Assembly: GCF_002847015.1 (NCBI RefSeq)
Contig: NZ_CP025085.1
Span: forward strand, 3,844,001-3,908,000
DNA length: 64,000 nucleotides
Direction of reading: 5' to 3'
Origin: Prodigiosinella confusarubida
GTDB taxonomy: Bacteria > Pseudomonadota > Gammaproteobacteria > Enterobacterales > Enterobacteriaceae
The notes beneath the pieces are model-generated. The model was given only the letters and a program-made list of their open reading frames with translations, made no database searches and was not told the origin of the DNA. Of the stretch, positions 8,584-19,176 are shown piece after piece (the stretch's first letter is position 1; each line of letters starts with the position of its first letter). The position numbers and the translations under genes are program-made.

Positions 8584-9348
8584 TCACATATTCTGCGGCA
8601 AAGGTTCTGGCACAATGTCCAGCTGGATATTCTGCTCTTTCAGATGCCGCTGGTAATCAGGCGAGAGTCCGCTGTCGGTGATGACTCTGGAAAAGTGATG
8701 TTCGAGGGACAGGGGATAAGGGTGAATAAGCCCAAACTTTGAGGAATCCGTCAACGCGATATTCTCGACGCCCTTTGCCAGCACTGCGCTCACCACATCG
8801 CTGCGCATCATATTACGGCTGGTAAACCCGGTATCGTCGTGATAACCATCAATACCAATGAATGCCTTATGGAAATGCACCTGATGGATACAAGAACGGG
8901 TTAACGGACCGACCACGGATTCGCTGCTTTTCTGATACAACCCGCCAAGAATAATCACTGAACAATCGGTGTCTTTGAGAAGATGGGCGATGTAATAGCT
9001 GACCGTTACAATCGTCACACGTCGACTCTCGGCCAGACAGCGCGCCAGTAAGGCATTAGTACTGCCACCTTCAATAAATACCGACTCTCCATCGTTGATA
9101 ATTGAAGCGGCATAGTCAGCAAGGGATTGTTTTAACCGATAACGTGTGCACATGCGGGCACTCACGTCATCACTGTCAATGGCGACGGCGGCACCATGAA
9201 CACGTTTGAGGTAGCGCTCCCGTTCCAGGATAGTCAAATCCTGACGGATCGTCACTTCTGATACGCCAGTGATCTGCGCCAGCTCACTGACACTGACGTT
9301 ACCGCGCTCGTTAACCAATTGAATGATGTGCTGCTGGCGTGAATTCAT
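8584..9348 (-). CDS. DeoR-family transcriptional regulator
   Basis: 254 residues. The N-terminal DeoR helix-turn-helix is clear ([14 protein letters not shown], then [19 protein letters not shown]). The C-terminal DeoRC sugar-phosphate sensor domain has [44 protein letters not shown] and ALTDSSKFG. Sensors of this class bind phosphorylated sugars. It is convergent with the glycyl-radical operon and is the likely local repressor of that operon and fsa. The ATG at 9348 is the only normal start; the Shine-Dalgarno site is weak. Confidence 0.88.
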   Translation of the reverse strand: MNSRQQHIIQLVNERGNVSVSELAQITGVSEVTIRQDLTILERERYLKRVHGAAVAIDSDDVSARMCTRYRLKQSLADYAASIINDGESVFIEGGSTNALLARCLAESRRVTIVTVSYYIAHLLKDTDCSVIILGGLYQKSSESVVGPLTRSCIHQVHFHKAFIGIDGYHDDTGFTSRNMMRSDVVSAVLAKGVENIALTDSSKFGLIHPYPLSLEHHFSRVITDSGLSPDYQRHLKEQNIQLDIVPEPLPQNM

Positions 9349-9445
9349 GCGCAATGGCTTTTTTGATTAAGTATCGGGACAGTGTATCAAAAAAGTCGCT
9401 TACGGTCAGAGAGGTGCGGGGGGAAAGAATAGAGGTTGCATCAAG

Positions 9446-9482
9446 GTCCATACATCGTTTACCAACAGTACGATGTACGGAC
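9446..9482. terminator. Long hairpin downstream of cheV
   Basis: GTCCATACATCGT and ACGATGTACGGAC are 13-base arms with one mismatch around an 11-base loop. It lies 10 bp beyond the cheV stop, so it is best read as its transcript end. No T run is seen. Confidence 0.55.
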
Positions 9483-9492
9483 AAATATGAAA

Positions 9493-10461
9493 TTAACCGG
9501 GGTTCACTTCATCAAGCACGTTGTGGATCGCCGTTGCCAGCTCGTTCACTTCGAATTTTGCCACATACGCATTAGCGCCTACATTGCGAACATGCTCTTC
9601 ATTGGCACTGCCAGACAACGAAGAGTGGATAATGACTGGGATTTTCTTTAGAAAATCATCACGTTTAATATTCCGTGTCAGAGTGAAACCATCCATCTCA
9701 GGCATTTCCAAATCGGTCAGCACAAACGCGATTTTATCCGAAATCGGCTTACCTTCGGCTTGCGCCTCTTGGGCCATCAACTTTATTTTATTCCAGGCTT
9801 CCAGTCCGGTGACATGCATGATGAAGGGAATCGACATGATGTTTAGACCCTGTTCAAGCATCACGCGAGCAACTTTAGAATCTTCAGCCACAATGGCGAC
9901 CGCCCCTGGCTTTAGGTGAAACGTCTTCGCTTCCACGCTCTCGATCTGCATCTCGCGAGCAGTGGGTATGATGTCATGCAGAATCTGCTCAACATCCAGC
10001 ACCAACGCCAGACGGTTACTCTCCTTATCCTGGTCAAGGCGAGCGATACTCGTGATATAACTGCTGTTGACACCCGGCTCGGCGGCAAGCACCTGGCTCC
10101 AGTCAAGACGAACAATATCGTCAACGGATTCCACCGCAAACGCCTGGGTACTACGCGCATATTCCGTCACCAGAATGATATTGAGCCCGGTACGTGGCAC
10201 ACACCCGACGACGGCAGGGAGATCAATAACCGGGATAACTTGCCCACGAATATCAACCATGCCAAGCAGCGGCGATTTCATACCAGCAGCCTTGGTCAAC
10301 GATGGCATTGGAACAATTTCCCGGAGCTTAAACACATTGATACCGAACAACTCAGACGGTTCTTCAGGTGAGGCCGACCCCACCTGGAACAATAACAATT
10401 CAAACTTATTAGATGAGGTGAGATTGGTTCTCTCCTCAATCTCTTTTTGAAAATTATCCAT
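9493..10461 (-). CDS. cheV: Chemotaxis coupling protein CheV
   Basis: 322 residues with an N-terminal CheW domain (about 15-165: FELLLFQVG, FGINVFKLREIVPMP, GMVDIRGQVIPVIDLP) and a C-terminal response-regulator receiver (about 180-315: AIVAEDSKVARVML with the acidic pocket, VLTDLEMPEMDGF with the phospho-acceptor Asp, IIHSSL and AYVAKFEV with the conserved Lys). CheV couples chemoreceptors to CheA and is tuned by phosphorylation. The start at 10461 follows GAGGCAAAT. It is a single-gene unit here. Confidence 0.95.
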   Translation of the reverse strand: MDNFQKEIEERTNLTSSNKFELLLFQVGSASPEEPSELFGINVFKLREIVPMPSLTKAAGMKSPLLGMVDIRGQVIPVIDLPAVVGCVPRTGLNIILVTEYARSTQAFAVESVDDIVRLDWSQVLAAEPGVNSSYITSIARLDQDKESNRLALVLDVEQILHDIIPTAREMQIESVEAKTFHLKPGAVAIVAEDSKVARVMLEQGLNIMSIPFIMHVTGLEAWNKIKLMAQEAQAEGKPISDKIAFVLTDLEMPEMDGFTLTRNIKRDDFLKKIPVIIHSSLSGSANEEHVRNVGANAYVAKFEVNELATAIHNVLDEVNPG

Positions 10462-10861
10462 ATTTGCCTCAATGTGAGTACTTAATTAATGTACGGTAAC
10501 AACGTGATATGAGTGATACAGGCAACATCCAGCTCCCCCACTGTACGCAATACTTCCATTCAAATCACGTTGACATATTATCCACCGCAAAAAATAAAAT
10601 ATGTGTTCCACATCCTCTGCTACATGTTCTTGTTACCAATAGCATAATCCAGCGGACTGATATCCATTCTTTTTTAAACCAAAAGCGCTGACGCCACCGC
10701 ATGGAGATTGTCCATCAGCCACCATACCGGCACCAAAAGCGGGTCAGAAGCGTTCAACAATACATAGGGATAAAGATGATGGTATGTCTACGGGAAATGA
10801 ATAGTCTGAAATAACGCACCCTCTGAGGTAATAGGAAATCACGGCGCGGCCACTCAATACC
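10462..10861. other. Intergenic region without a recognised gene
   Basis: It holds the cheV promoter side and the downstream side of the ABC operon. No coding frame or RNA was recognised. Confidence 0.5.
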
Positions 10862-10885
10862 AATCATCCTTTTATCGGGATGATT
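10862..10885. terminator. Hairpin after the ABC transporter operon
   Basis: AATCATCC and GGATGATT form a perfect 8-bp stem around 8 bases, 13 bp beyond the stop of the ATPase gene on the minus strand. No T run follows, so the call is moderate. Confidence 0.55.
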
Positions 10886-10897
10886 AACACAACCGGC

Positions 10898-12715
10898 TTA
10901 CGACTCCTGTACCCAGTGCCCATCTTCATACTGATGATAACGTCGCTCGGGCGGACAATAATCCACCGGTCGCAGTGGGCTGGTCAGCTCTTCTTCGAAT
11001 AGCGAACGTTTAACCCGTTTTTCAGGATCGGGAACCGGCACGGCGGCCAACAAACGGCGAGTATAGGGATGTTGCGGATTATCAAAAATTGCCTGCCGTG
11101 AACCGATCTCGACGATTTCCCCCTGATACATCACCGCGACCCGGTGGCTGATACGTTCGACAACCGCCATATCATGAGAAATAAACAGATAAGCCAACCC
11201 CAACTGTTGTTGAAGATCGAGCATCAAATTAATGATTTGCGCTTTCACCGTCATATCCAATGCAGAAACCGACTCATCGGCAATGATCACTTTCGGGTTC
11301 AACGCCAATGCACGGGCGATACAAATTCGCTGGCGCTGTCCCCCGGAAAACTGATGAGGGAAACGTTCACTCATATCAGCGCGCAGTCCGACTTTTTTCA
11401 ATAAGTCGGCCACACTTCTCTTTGCTTGTTCGGGTTTGATGATGCCATGAGTGATCATCGGTTCGGCTATTGCCTCGCCAATACGCAGACGCGGATTCAG
11501 GCTTTCATAAGGATCCTGAAATATCATTTGCACCTGCATGCGCAATCGTGCCAGTTCGCTGCTATCTGCCGCCAGCATATCTTTTCCGTTAATAGACACC
11601 GTGCCGCCACACGGCGATGTTAAACGCAAAATAGAACGCCCGGTAGTTGATTTACCACAACCAGACTCGCCTACCAGCGACAACGTTTCTCCTGGAAACA
11701 GTTGAAAAGAGACCTTTTCAACGGCGTGTACGCGTCCGGTAACGCGTTTCAACCAACCCGATCTCACCTCAAATCGCGTCACCAAATCCTTTACTGCTAA
11801 TATCGGCTCACCATGTTGTACGGTATCGGTGATCTGATCTTCAGCAATATTTTGCCAATCTGGTATCGCGGGCTGATCGGGATCAACCAGCGCAAAGCGC
11901 TGCGGTAAGCGCGTACCGGCCATGGCGCCCAGCCGTGGCACAGCGGAAAACAGTATCTTGCTGTATGTATGTTGCGGTTGCCGGAACAGTTGCCGGGTGT
12001 CAGCCATCTCCACCCCTTCGCCCCGATACATCACCATGGTTCTATCTGCCACTTCCGCCACCACACTCATGTCATGGGTGATGAACAGAATCGACATGCC
12101 GGAATCTTCCTGTAGGGTTTTAATCAGTGACAGAATCTGCGCCTGAATCGTCACATCCAGTGCGGTCGTCGGTTCATCGACAATCAGCAGTTTAGGCTGG
12201 CACGCCAACGCGATAGCAATCACCACTCGCTGGCGCATCCCGCCGGAAAAACTGAGCGGATACTCGTTAAGCCGCGACTTCGCCGCCGGAATTCGCACCT
12301 TCTCCAGCAGCCGAACCGCTTCCGCCTGCGCGCTGGCTCGGTCCATGCCACGATGGCGTCTCAACACTTCGGTAATCTGTGTACCAATCTTCAACACCGG
12401 ATTAAGGCTGGTCATCGGCTCCTGAAAGACCATCCCAATATGGTTACCGCGAATTCGCTGCATGGCGGATGCAGACAGGGACAATAACGCCTGTCCGTCA
12501 AACTGGATGCTACCACTGACGCTGACTTGTGGACCGGCCAGCAGCCGCATGATTGACATGGCGGTCACGCTTTTACCAGAGCCGGATTCTCCCACCAGCG
12601 CCACAGTCTCACCTGATGCGATATCAAACGACAGATCGCGCACCACATTCATCCATTCGCCGTTGACGCGAAATGCCGTATTGAGTTGTTTAACGCTAAG
12701 CACCGGCTGGCTCAC
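10898..12715 (-). CDS. Fused dipeptide-type ABC transporter ATPase (two ABC domains)
   Basis: 605 residues in which DppD- and DppF-like ATPases are fused, as in GsiA/YejF. The first domain has Walker A GESGSGKS near residue 40, signature LSFSGGMRQR and Walker B LLIVDEP. The second has GESGCGKS near residue 350, signature FSGGQRQRI and VIIADES. Each carries the oligopeptide-transporter C-terminal extension with HTYSKILFSAVP or HPYTRRLLAAVP. It powers the two permeases directly upstream (3-bp gap). It is the last gene of the LysR-linked operon. Confidence 0.93.
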   Translation of the reverse strand: MSQPVLSVKQLNTAFRVNGEWMNVVRDLSFDIASGETVALVGESGSGKSVTAMSIMRLLAGPQVSVSGSIQFDGQALLSLSASAMQRIRGNHIGMVFQEPMTSLNPVLKIGTQITEVLRRHRGMDRASAQAEAVRLLEKVRIPAAKSRLNEYPLSFSGGMRQRVVIAIALACQPKLLIVDEPTTALDVTIQAQILSLIKTLQEDSGMSILFITHDMSVVAEVADRTMVMYRGEGVEMADTRQLFRQPQHTYSKILFSAVPRLGAMAGTRLPQRFALVDPDQPAIPDWQNIAEDQITDTVQHGEPILAVKDLVTRFEVRSGWLKRVTGRVHAVEKVSFQLFPGETLSLVGESGCGKSTTGRSILRLTSPCGGTVSINGKDMLAADSSELARLRMQVQMIFQDPYESLNPRLRIGEAIAEPMITHGIIKPEQAKRSVADLLKKVGLRADMSERFPHQFSGGQRQRICIARALALNPKVIIADESVSALDMTVKAQIINLMLDLQQQLGLAYLFISHDMAVVERISHRVAVMYQGEIVEIGSRQAIFDNPQHPYTRRLLAAVPVPDPEKRVKRSLFEEELTSPLRPVDYCPPERRYHQYEDGHWVQES

Positions 12716-12718
12716 GCC

Positions 12719-13636
12719 CTACTCCTCATTTCTTGTATTTAATATGTCGCGCAGGGCATCACCAATCAGGTTGATGGAGACAATCAGCAACAGCAGCATG
12801 ATTCCGGGGAACAGACTAATCCAATAATCGCCCGACATTAAATAGTCGAAACCGTTGGCAATCAGTAACCCTAATGAAGGCTCGGTGATCGGCAGACCAA
12901 TGCCCAGAAACGACAGTGTGGCTTCCAGCATAATGGCATAGGCAATCCGCATGGTAGCCACCACGATCAGCGGTGGCAGGCAGTTAGGCAGCATGTGATG
13001 AAACAGAATACGGCGATCCGACAACGCCATCCCGCGGGCGGCATCAACATAACTGCGTCTACTTTCAATCAGCGCGGAACCGCGAATGGTGCGCGCGTAA
13101 TACGCCCATTGGGTAATCACCAGCGCCAGAATGATTTTATCCACCCCTTGCCCAAAAACGGCCAGTAGAATCAGGGCAATCAGAATCGGCGGGAAACTCA
13201 ACTGGATATCCACGATCCGCATCATTAACGCATCGGTTTTTCCGCCATGCCAGGCGCTGAACATTCCAACCGTCATCCCAATCAGCAGGGCAACAACCGC
13301 GCTGCTCACGCCGACAATCAGACTGGTCCGCGTGCCGTAAAGAATGGCACTCAGCAGATCTCGTCCCTGATCGTCGGTACCCAACCAATAGATCAGCCCC
13401 GCCGGACTCTGTGAGCCGGGAGGCAGACGATTGTCCATGATCTCCAACTGGGCAAGGTCGTAAGGATTCTGTGGTGAGATATAAGGTGCCAACACGGCCA
13501 GAAGAACGATGACCGAGAGTAATACCACCCCCATTAACGATAGGCGGTTACTGATCAGCGCATGCAGTGTGCGGATAAAGGCCGACCGTGTCTCCACAAC
13601 ATGCTGGGTAGTAGAGTGGATTGAATGGTCTGGCAC
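12719..13636 (-). CDS. ABC transporter permease, DppC type
   Basis: 305 residues, an inner-membrane permease of the OppC/DppC family with an N-terminal anchor and five further membrane segments. The coupling EAA-like loop YVDAARGMALSDRRILFHH is present. QNPYDL and LGTDDQGRDLLS in the first periplasmic part are family hallmarks. It lies 3 bp from its neighbours on both sides, so the permease-permease-ATPase block is one transcript. Confidence 0.92.
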   Translation of the reverse strand: MPDHSIHSTTQHVVETRSAFIRTLHALISNRLSLMGVVLLSVIVLLAVLAPYISPQNPYDLAQLEIMDNRLPPGSQSPAGLIYWLGTDDQGRDLLSAILYGTRTSLIVGVSSAVVALLIGMTVGMFSAWHGGKTDALMMRIVDIQLSFPPILIALILLAVFGQGVDKIILALVITQWAYYARTIRGSALIESRRSYVDAARGMALSDRRILFHHMLPNCLPPLIVVATMRIAYAIMLEATLSFLGIGLPITEPSLGLLIANGFDYLMSGDYWISLFPGIMLLLLIVSINLIGDALRDILNTRNEE

Positions 13637-13638
13637 GT

Positions 13639-14610
13639 TTAGCGCCCTCCCAGCCGGATACGCGGATCGACCACCGCATACAGCACATCAACCAGTAAAT
13701 TAATCAGGCTGAACATGACCACGGTCATCATCAGGTAAGCCAGAATCACCGGTCGGTCAAGCACCGCGATGGAGTCAATAATCAGCTTACCCATGCCCGG
13801 CCACGCATAGATGGTTTCTGTCACCACAGCGAAAGCAATCAGCGACCCCAGTTCAAGACCAATCACCGTAATAAGCGGAATCAGCGTATTTTTCAACACG
13901 TGGACAAATAGGATGCGCGTCTCAGACAGCCCTTTGGCGCGAGCAAAACGCACATAGTCTTGTTGCAGACACTCCAGCACACCAGCGCGAGTCAGACGGA
14001 TAATCAGCGAAATTTTGAACAACGCCAGATTGAGTGCTGGCAGAATCAGGTGCCGCCAGCCATCAATGGTCAACAGACTTGTCGGTATGCCAAATACCTC
14101 TACCGTCGCCCCCCGGCCAGAAGACGGCAATATTCCCAGCTTAACGCTGAACAACATGACCATCATCATACCGATCCAGAAAGTAGGCAGGCTGAAACCA
14201 AGAATAGAAAACGTCATCACCGATTTAGCCGCCAGACTGTCTGGCCGCATCCCGGCAAATACCCCCAGAGGAATTCCCACCACCAACGCCATCAGAAAAG
14301 CAACCAACGCCAGTTCCAGTGTCGCAGGCATGCGCTGCAAAATAAGATGCAGCGCCGGCTGATTAAAAATATAGGAATTACCCAGATTGCCATGCAGTGC
14401 ATTGACCACAAACAGCGCGTACTGTTGCCATAACGATTTATCCAACCCGAAGGCGTGAATAACCGCATCGCGCTCCGCTGGCGTCGCATTGCTGCCCAGT
14501 AATAAATCGATAGGATTACCGACCAGATAGATCCCGCCAAATACCAGCACCGACATCACAACCAACGTTATCAGCGTTTGTGCCAGACGGTTAAGTAAGA
14601 AAGCGGTCAT
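13639..14610 (-). CDS. ABC transporter permease, DppB type
   Basis: 323 residues with six membrane segments. The family marks are the N-terminal LNRLAQTLITLVVMSVLVF helix, the EAA loop QQDYVRFARAKGLSETRILF and the C-terminal VVDPRIRLGG tail. It pairs with the DppC-type permease to form the pore for a peptide-family importer. It lies 18 bp after the nucleoside hydrolase gene, which ties transport to nucleoside cleavage. Confidence 0.92.
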   Translation of the reverse strand: MTAFLLNRLAQTLITLVVMSVLVFGGIYLVGNPIDLLLGSNATPAERDAVIHAFGLDKSLWQQYALFVVNALHGNLGNSYIFNQPALHLILQRMPATLELALVAFLMALVVGIPLGVFAGMRPDSLAAKSVMTFSILGFSLPTFWIGMMMVMLFSVKLGILPSSGRGATVEVFGIPTSLLTIDGWRHLILPALNLALFKISLIIRLTRAGVLECLQQDYVRFARAKGLSETRILFVHVLKNTLIPLITVIGLELGSLIAFAVVTETIYAWPGMGKLIIDSIAVLDRPVILAYLMMTVVMFSLINLLVDVLYAVVDPRIRLGGR

Positions 14611-14628
14611 GCGATAGCGGCCCTTGTG

Positions 14629-15579
14629 TTATCCCTGATGATAGCCGTAGTGGCTTAGTACCCTCGTCAATAGTGCCATAAATTTCGCCTCATCGACGGA
14701 TTGCATCACCGTTGCATTAGGAGCAGTCGGTAACTTGCCATAAAAATCCGCCCAGGTATAACCGGCAGTTTCTCCGGTAACGGCCACGCCGATGGTCGCC
14801 GACCTGCCGGCAAACAGCGTCGGTTGCAGTAACCAGGCAATCACCGTGGCGTCATGAATCGGCCCACCCTCGCGCCCCAAGCGACCAATATCACTGCGGT
14901 CAAAAGCAGCCAGCAAGTTTGCAATCGCTTGCCCCGGTTGCCCGGCGGTTTGCTGCAAAGTAGTGATCTCTTTCTGGGTGATCAGCGCTTGAAATGTCAT
15001 ATCAAGCGGCATCACGACCAGCGGTATACCGCTGGAAAACACCCGCTGCGCGGCATGAGGATCAGCATAAACATTGAATTCAGCCCACGGAACACGGTGC
15101 CCTAGTGCAGTAAACGCACAACTCATGGTAACAATTTGGCCAATGCCTTTCGCTACATCCGGATGCTGAATCAACGCCAGCGCCAGATTGGTCATTGGCC
15201 CGATGGCACAAAATGTAATCGGATCATTATCCGCCGCCGCCTGACGTGCAGTGCGCACGATAAAATCAACGGCATGCTCTGACTGCACCGCATAAGATGC
15301 GTCAGGCACCAGATCGTCACTGAACGCACCGATCGCCGCATATTTGCCATACCGTTGCGGACCGATCAGCGGCCCGTGGCTACCGGCATAAATCGCTACG
15401 CCCTGACGGCCTGAAAGGCTCACAATTTTCGTCGCATTGGTCACCGCATCATGGAGCGGCACATTACCAGCCACCACCGTAATACCCAACACGTCCAACT
15501 GTGGAGACGCCAGTGCCAACCATAGTGCAATCGCGTCATCCACGCCTGGATCGGTATCAATAATAATGCGACGTGTCAT
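14629..15579 (-). CDS. Nucleoside hydrolase (Rih family), copy 1
   Basis: 316 residues. The N-terminus RIIIDTDPGVDDAIAL carries the DxDPGxDDA calcium and ribose motif of inosine-uridine-type nucleoside hydrolases. CAIGPMTNLALAL, SCAFTALGHRVPWAEFNVYA with the EFN pocket and GPIHDATVIAW with the late His/Asp follow. The family cleaves the N-glycosidic bond of ribonucleosides to base and ribose. The start at 15579 overlaps the previous stop by 4 bp; an upstream frame extension is not needed. Confidence 0.92.
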   Translation of the reverse strand: MTRRIIIDTDPGVDDAIALWLALASPQLDVLGITVVAGNVPLHDAVTNATKIVSLSGRQGVAIYAGSHGPLIGPQRYGKYAAIGAFSDDLVPDASYAVQSEHAVDFIVRTARQAAADNDPITFCAIGPMTNLALALIQHPDVAKGIGQIVTMSCAFTALGHRVPWAEFNVYADPHAAQRVFSSGIPLVVMPLDMTFQALITQKEITTLQQTAGQPGQAIANLLAAFDRSDIGRLGREGGPIHDATVIAWLLQPTLFAGRSATIGVAVTGETAGYTWADFYGKLPTAPNATVMQSVDEAKFMALLTRVLSHYGYHQG

Positions 15580-16529
15580 AGGCCGATCCCATACACAGAA
15601 AATAACTGACAAAACAACTGAAATACCTGTTCTGTATCCACACCGATAACAATGTCCACATTGGCAGTCTGACCCGATTTATTGTACAGATCGGCAATGG
15701 TTTGCCCCATGCATAGCTCACTCTGATGCTCAATAAACACCCGGGCCCGTTCAGTCCGAAATAGATCAGGGCGCAGCACCCAGGCAATCACCAGCGGATC
15801 GTGGAGCGGCCCGCCACGCGAACCATAACGGCGGACATCATTACGATCCCAGAAAGCCATCAAGTTGCCCAACGGCGCACTGATTCGCCCGGCCTGCGAG
15901 ATCAGTTGCGTCACCCGTTCCGGCGTTAATATCACCTGATGGGTAGCATCCAGCGGTAATACGGTAATCGGGAGTGTCTGCGAAAAAACAATATGTGCCG
16001 CATGCGGATCGGCAAACATATTGAATTCGGATGTCATAGTACGATTGCCTGCTTCACGGTAGGCACCGCCCATCAACACGATACGCTCAATTCCCGACAC
16101 AATATCTGGTGCGATACGGAGCGCAGAGGCAATGTTGGTTAACGGCCCTAACGCACAAAGCGTGATCCGTTCTCCCGAGATAACGGCAGCACGACAGCTG
16201 TCAATCAAGAAACCGACCGCATGCTGTGTTTTTACCTGCCGTCGCGGGGTGGGAAACGGGCAATCACCCAATCCGCTTTCACCATGAAACTGCCCGTGAA
16301 TCGGTGCACGTAGTATGGGTTGCCAGCAACCGGCGAACACCGGTATGTCTTCACGCTGACCGAGTTCAACAATCTGTAATGCATTGCGCGCGGTGTGAAT
16401 TACCGGCTGATTGCCATTGACTACTGTGATACCGAGAATGTCGAGCTGAGGGGCGACAAAAGCGCTGAGCAGCGCGATGGCATCATCAATACCGGGATCG
16501 CAATCAATAATGATAGGGATTTGACTCAT
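15576..16529 (-). CDS. Nucleoside hydrolase (Rih family), copy 2
   Basis: 317 residues with [17 protein letters not shown] at the N-terminus, [33 protein letters not shown] with the EFN pocket, and [14 protein letters not shown]. All calcium- and ribose-binding positions visible in copy 1 are kept. The two copies diverge clearly, for example over residues 75-105, so they are likely to differ in substrate rather than being a recent duplication. ATGA overlaps on both sides show tight translational coupling with copy 1 and the DapA-like gene. Confidence 0.92.
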   Translation of the reverse strand: MSQIPIIIDCDPGIDDAIALLSAFVAPQLDILGITVVNGNQPVIHTARNALQIVELGQREDIPVFAGCWQPILRAPIHGQFHGESGLGDCPFPTPRRQVKTQHAVGFLIDSCRAAVISGERITLCALGPLTNIASALRIAPDIVSGIERIVLMGGAYREAGNRTMTSEFNMFADPHAAHIVFSQTLPITVLPLDATHQVILTPERVTQLISQAGRISAPLGNLMAFWDRNDVRRYGSRGGPLHDPLVIAWVLRPDLFRTERARVFIEHQSELCMGQTIADLYNKSGQTANVDIVIGVDTEQVFQLFCQLFSVYGIGL

Positions 16530-17410
16530 AAAGCACCAACTGTATGCAATACAGCGGCGATTTCTTGTCTGGCCTGATCATTCAACGGCTGCTGTGGCGG
16601 TATCGGATCACCAACGGCAAAACCCTGTAGTTCCAGCGCCGCTTTGATACAGGCGGCAATAGTGTATTTGGCAAAAATTTCATTAACGCACCACAGCGGA
16701 CGCTGTAGATCCATCGCCTGCTGCCAGTCACCACGTTTGGCAGCGTCGTACAGCGCCAGGCTCTGTTTGGGTACGATACACGCCGGTCCCGCCATCCACC
16801 CTACCCCGCCAATTAACATGACGCAGGCTGGAATATGTGCCGACGCGGCAAAAACCCGCATCCGCCCCTGCGTTCGTTCTATGATCGATAATAACCGTCC
16901 AGTGTTGGTCGAGGCATCCTTAATGTAGTTGATATTGTCAACATGACTGAGGCGCTCGATCACCGGCAGACTTAAGTCGGCACGCTGAAATTGTGGATTG
17001 GTGTACAACACCACCGGTTTTTGCTGTGCCGCCTGTGCGATAGCGCGGAAATAACCTTCAATCCCGGCATCAGTAACCGGGAAATAGGCTTCCAGAATCG
17101 CCAGGATGCCATCAACGCCAAGCCGGACATACGTTTGCGTTTGCTCCACCGCCTCCTGAACCGCGGTAGCGGCGACACCGGCAATAACCGGTACTCGCCC
17201 CCGCGCAGCATTCACTACGGTACTGACTACATCAAAACGCTGCCTGGTGTTCAGATAAGCAAACTCTCCCGTGCTGCCCAGCGGAACAAGACCGTGCACA
17301 CCGCTGGCAATCAGGTGCTCTACCAGATCAATCAGCACGGCCTTGTCAACGCTGCCATTGGCATTCACCGGCGAAACCAGATAAGGATAAACGCCGCTAA
17401 ATTCCTTCAT
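16526..17410 (-). CDS. DapA-family (dihydrodipicolinate synthase/NanA-like) lyase
   Basis: 294 residues, the normal size for this class I aldolase family. The GSTGEF motif near residue 45, the Tyr in VLYTNPQF near 135 and the Schiff-base Lys in INYIKDAS near 163 are all present, so it should be catalytic. The family joins or splits pyruvate-like 2-oxo acids and aldehydes; the substrate here is unknown. The housekeeping dapA role is unlikely in a transport operon. The start at 17410 fits the family length; a further upstream frame to 17458 adds an odd extension. Confidence 0.88.
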   Translation of the reverse strand: MKEFSGVYPYLVSPVNANGSVDKAVLIDLVEHLIASGVHGLVPLGSTGEFAYLNTRQRFDVVSTVVNAARGRVPVIAGVAATAVQEAVEQTQTYVRLGVDGILAILEAYFPVTDAGIEGYFRAIAQAAQQKPVVLYTNPQFQRADLSLPVIERLSHVDNINYIKDASTNTGRLLSIIERTQGRMRVFAASAHIPACVMLIGGVGWMAGPACIVPKQSLALYDAAKRGDWQQAMDLQRPLWCVNEIFAKYTIAACIKAALELQGFAVGDPIPPQQPLNDQARQEIAAVLHTVGAL

Positions 17411-17461
17411 TTTCTTACTCTTATTAGATAAAACCCTGGTGTTAACGCAAAAAATCACACA

Positions 17462-19024
17462 CTACATATTTTCTTTTTTATGCACAAAATAGGGCAATGT
17501 ATAGCCGTCTGTGCGGCCGGAATAGCTATATCCTTTCTTCATTGCCCAGGTATTGGACAGAAACAGTAAAGGGATAACCCCCTGCTCTTTCATGGCCAAA
17601 TCGGTTGCCTGCTGTAGCAGTTTGTCGCGCTTAGTATCGTCGAGCGTAGCGCGCGCCTGATTCAGCAGTTTGTCAAATTCGGGATTGGAATAACGCCCAC
17701 GGTTACCCTGCCCGGCATTCGGTCCAAAGGTTTCCAACAGCGGGCCGAGCACCCCGGAGGCTTCGCCGGTTTCAATCGCCGCGCCGCCCATCACCAGACT
17801 GAATTCCCGTTTGGACGCTTTGGCGAAATAGATACTGCCCGGCATGGTCACAACGCTGGTTTTAATCCCAACCTGAGTAAACATCTGCCCCAGCGCCTGA
17901 GCGATTTTGGCATCATTGGGGTAACGGTCATTGGAAGCATGGAACGTCAGCGTAAATCCATGCGGATACCCAGCTTCCGCCAGTTTCTTCTTCGCCAACG
18001 TCGGGTTATAAACCGGAGCCGGAATATCTTTTGAATACCCTGGATAACCGGGTGGCACCAACTGAGATGAAACCAGTCCCTGACCATCCAGAATACGTTG
18101 CACAATCGCATTACGATTAATGGCTAACGACATCGCCTGACGAACCAGCAGCTTCTTCAGCGGGTTTTTGCCATCATCACCTTTGGCAAACGGTGATACA
18201 TCGCGGTCCTGATCCGGATGCAGGTACATGATGCGGTTGCCCGGTATCGAAACAGTGGTCAGGTTCTGTTGCCTGATAATGTTGCTTCTGTCAGCGGTAG
18301 GAACCTGTTCAATCATGTCAACGTCGCCAGACAGCAGTGCCGCAACGCGTGCGCTACTGTTTTTAAACACACGTAGAGTGACTTTCTTCCACTCGGCTTT
18401 GCCCCCCCAATATTGGTCGTTACGCTGCAAAACCACCTTGTCATCAGGGGTGTAGGAGACAAACTTGAACGGACCGGTCCCAATGACATCTTTACCGCTG
18501 TTCAGGACGTCGGTCGGTACATCGACAAAACGCGCGGGCATAATCGCGATGCGGCTTAAATTGTTCAGTAATAGTGCCGTAGGTGTTTTGGTCTTTATTT
18601 CTACGGTCAGCGGATCGATAGCTTTGGCGTCAGCAATATCCGCCACATACGGCGTATAGGCGCTAGGGCTATTTTTAGCCGCCAACGACACCCGTTTGAA
18701 ACTGGCAATGACATCTTTAGCTGTCAGTGTGCTGCCATCGTGAAATTTGACGTTAGGCCGCAGCGTAAACCGCCAGGTGGTATCATCAATTTTTTTCCAT
18801 GACACCGCCAATGCTGGCGTAATTTGTTGTCTTTCATTCTGATTAACCAACCCGTCAAAAATATTACGGGCCATCGCACTATTGGCGCCCCCTACGTAAA
18901 ACAGCGGGTCCATAGAGGTGGTGGACGAAGCCAGTCCGATAGTCAAATCCGCAGCTTGAACCATTGGCAGAGGCAGCAGCGGTGCCAGAGCCATCAGGCT
19001 GGCAAATAGCGTTGTTCCTTTCAT
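17462..19024 (-). CDS. Periplasmic substrate-binding protein, peptide/nickel ABC family (SBP_bac_5)
   Basis: 520 residues with a Sec signal peptide and likely cleavage after MVQA (LPLPMVQA-ADLTIG). The mature part has the family order LTIGLASSTTSMDPLF, FRPN-like LRPNVKFHDGSTLTAKDV, VIGTGPFKFVSYTPDD, YWGGKAEW and VRQAMSLAINRN. It delivers the ligand to the DppB/C-type permeases encoded in the same operon. It is the first gene of that operon and is divergent from the LysR regulator. The companion enzymes suggest a nucleoside-containing ligand. Confidence 0.92.
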   Translation of the reverse strand: MKGTTLFASLMALAPLLPLPMVQAADLTIGLASSTTSMDPLFYVGGANSAMARNIFDGLVNQNERQQITPALAVSWKKIDDTTWRFTLRPNVKFHDGSTLTAKDVIASFKRVSLAAKNSPSAYTPYVADIADAKAIDPLTVEIKTKTPTALLLNNLSRIAIMPARFVDVPTDVLNSGKDVIGTGPFKFVSYTPDDKVVLQRNDQYWGGKAEWKKVTLRVFKNSSARVAALLSGDVDMIEQVPTADRSNIIRQQNLTTVSIPGNRIMYLHPDQDRDVSPFAKGDDGKNPLKKLLVRQAMSLAINRNAIVQRILDGQGLVSSQLVPPGYPGYSKDIPAPVYNPTLAKKKLAEAGYPHGFTLTFHASNDRYPNDAKIAQALGQMFTQVGIKTSVVTMPGSIYFAKASKREFSLVMGGAAIETGEASGVLGPLLETFGPNAGQGNRGRYSNPEFDKLLNQARATLDDTKRDKLLQQATDLAMKEQGVIPLLFLSNTWAMKKGYSYSGRTDGYTLPYFVHKKENM

Positions 19025-19176
19025 TCTGCATCCTTGTTATTTTCGTCATAATCGCGTTGTGTGACTCATGACAAACTGTACCTGCTCACTTTTTCGAGTG
19101 TAAGAGCTGGTAAAAATAATTAAAAATTGTATTTTGTATCGTACTCATAAATAAACGTTATGATTGGTAACATCTT
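19025..19176. promoter_or_regulatory. Divergent promoter region, SBP operon and lysR
   Basis: A 152-bp AT-rich region separates two divergent genes, the usual place for LysR binding. I could not settle on one T-N11-A box. Confidence 0.5.

Noticed and set aside
16526-17410. Housekeeping dapA (lysine biosynthesis)
   Set aside because: The catalytic residues fit the family, but the position inside an ABC transporter and nucleoside hydrolase operon and the altered YTNPQF segment argue for a catabolic relative.
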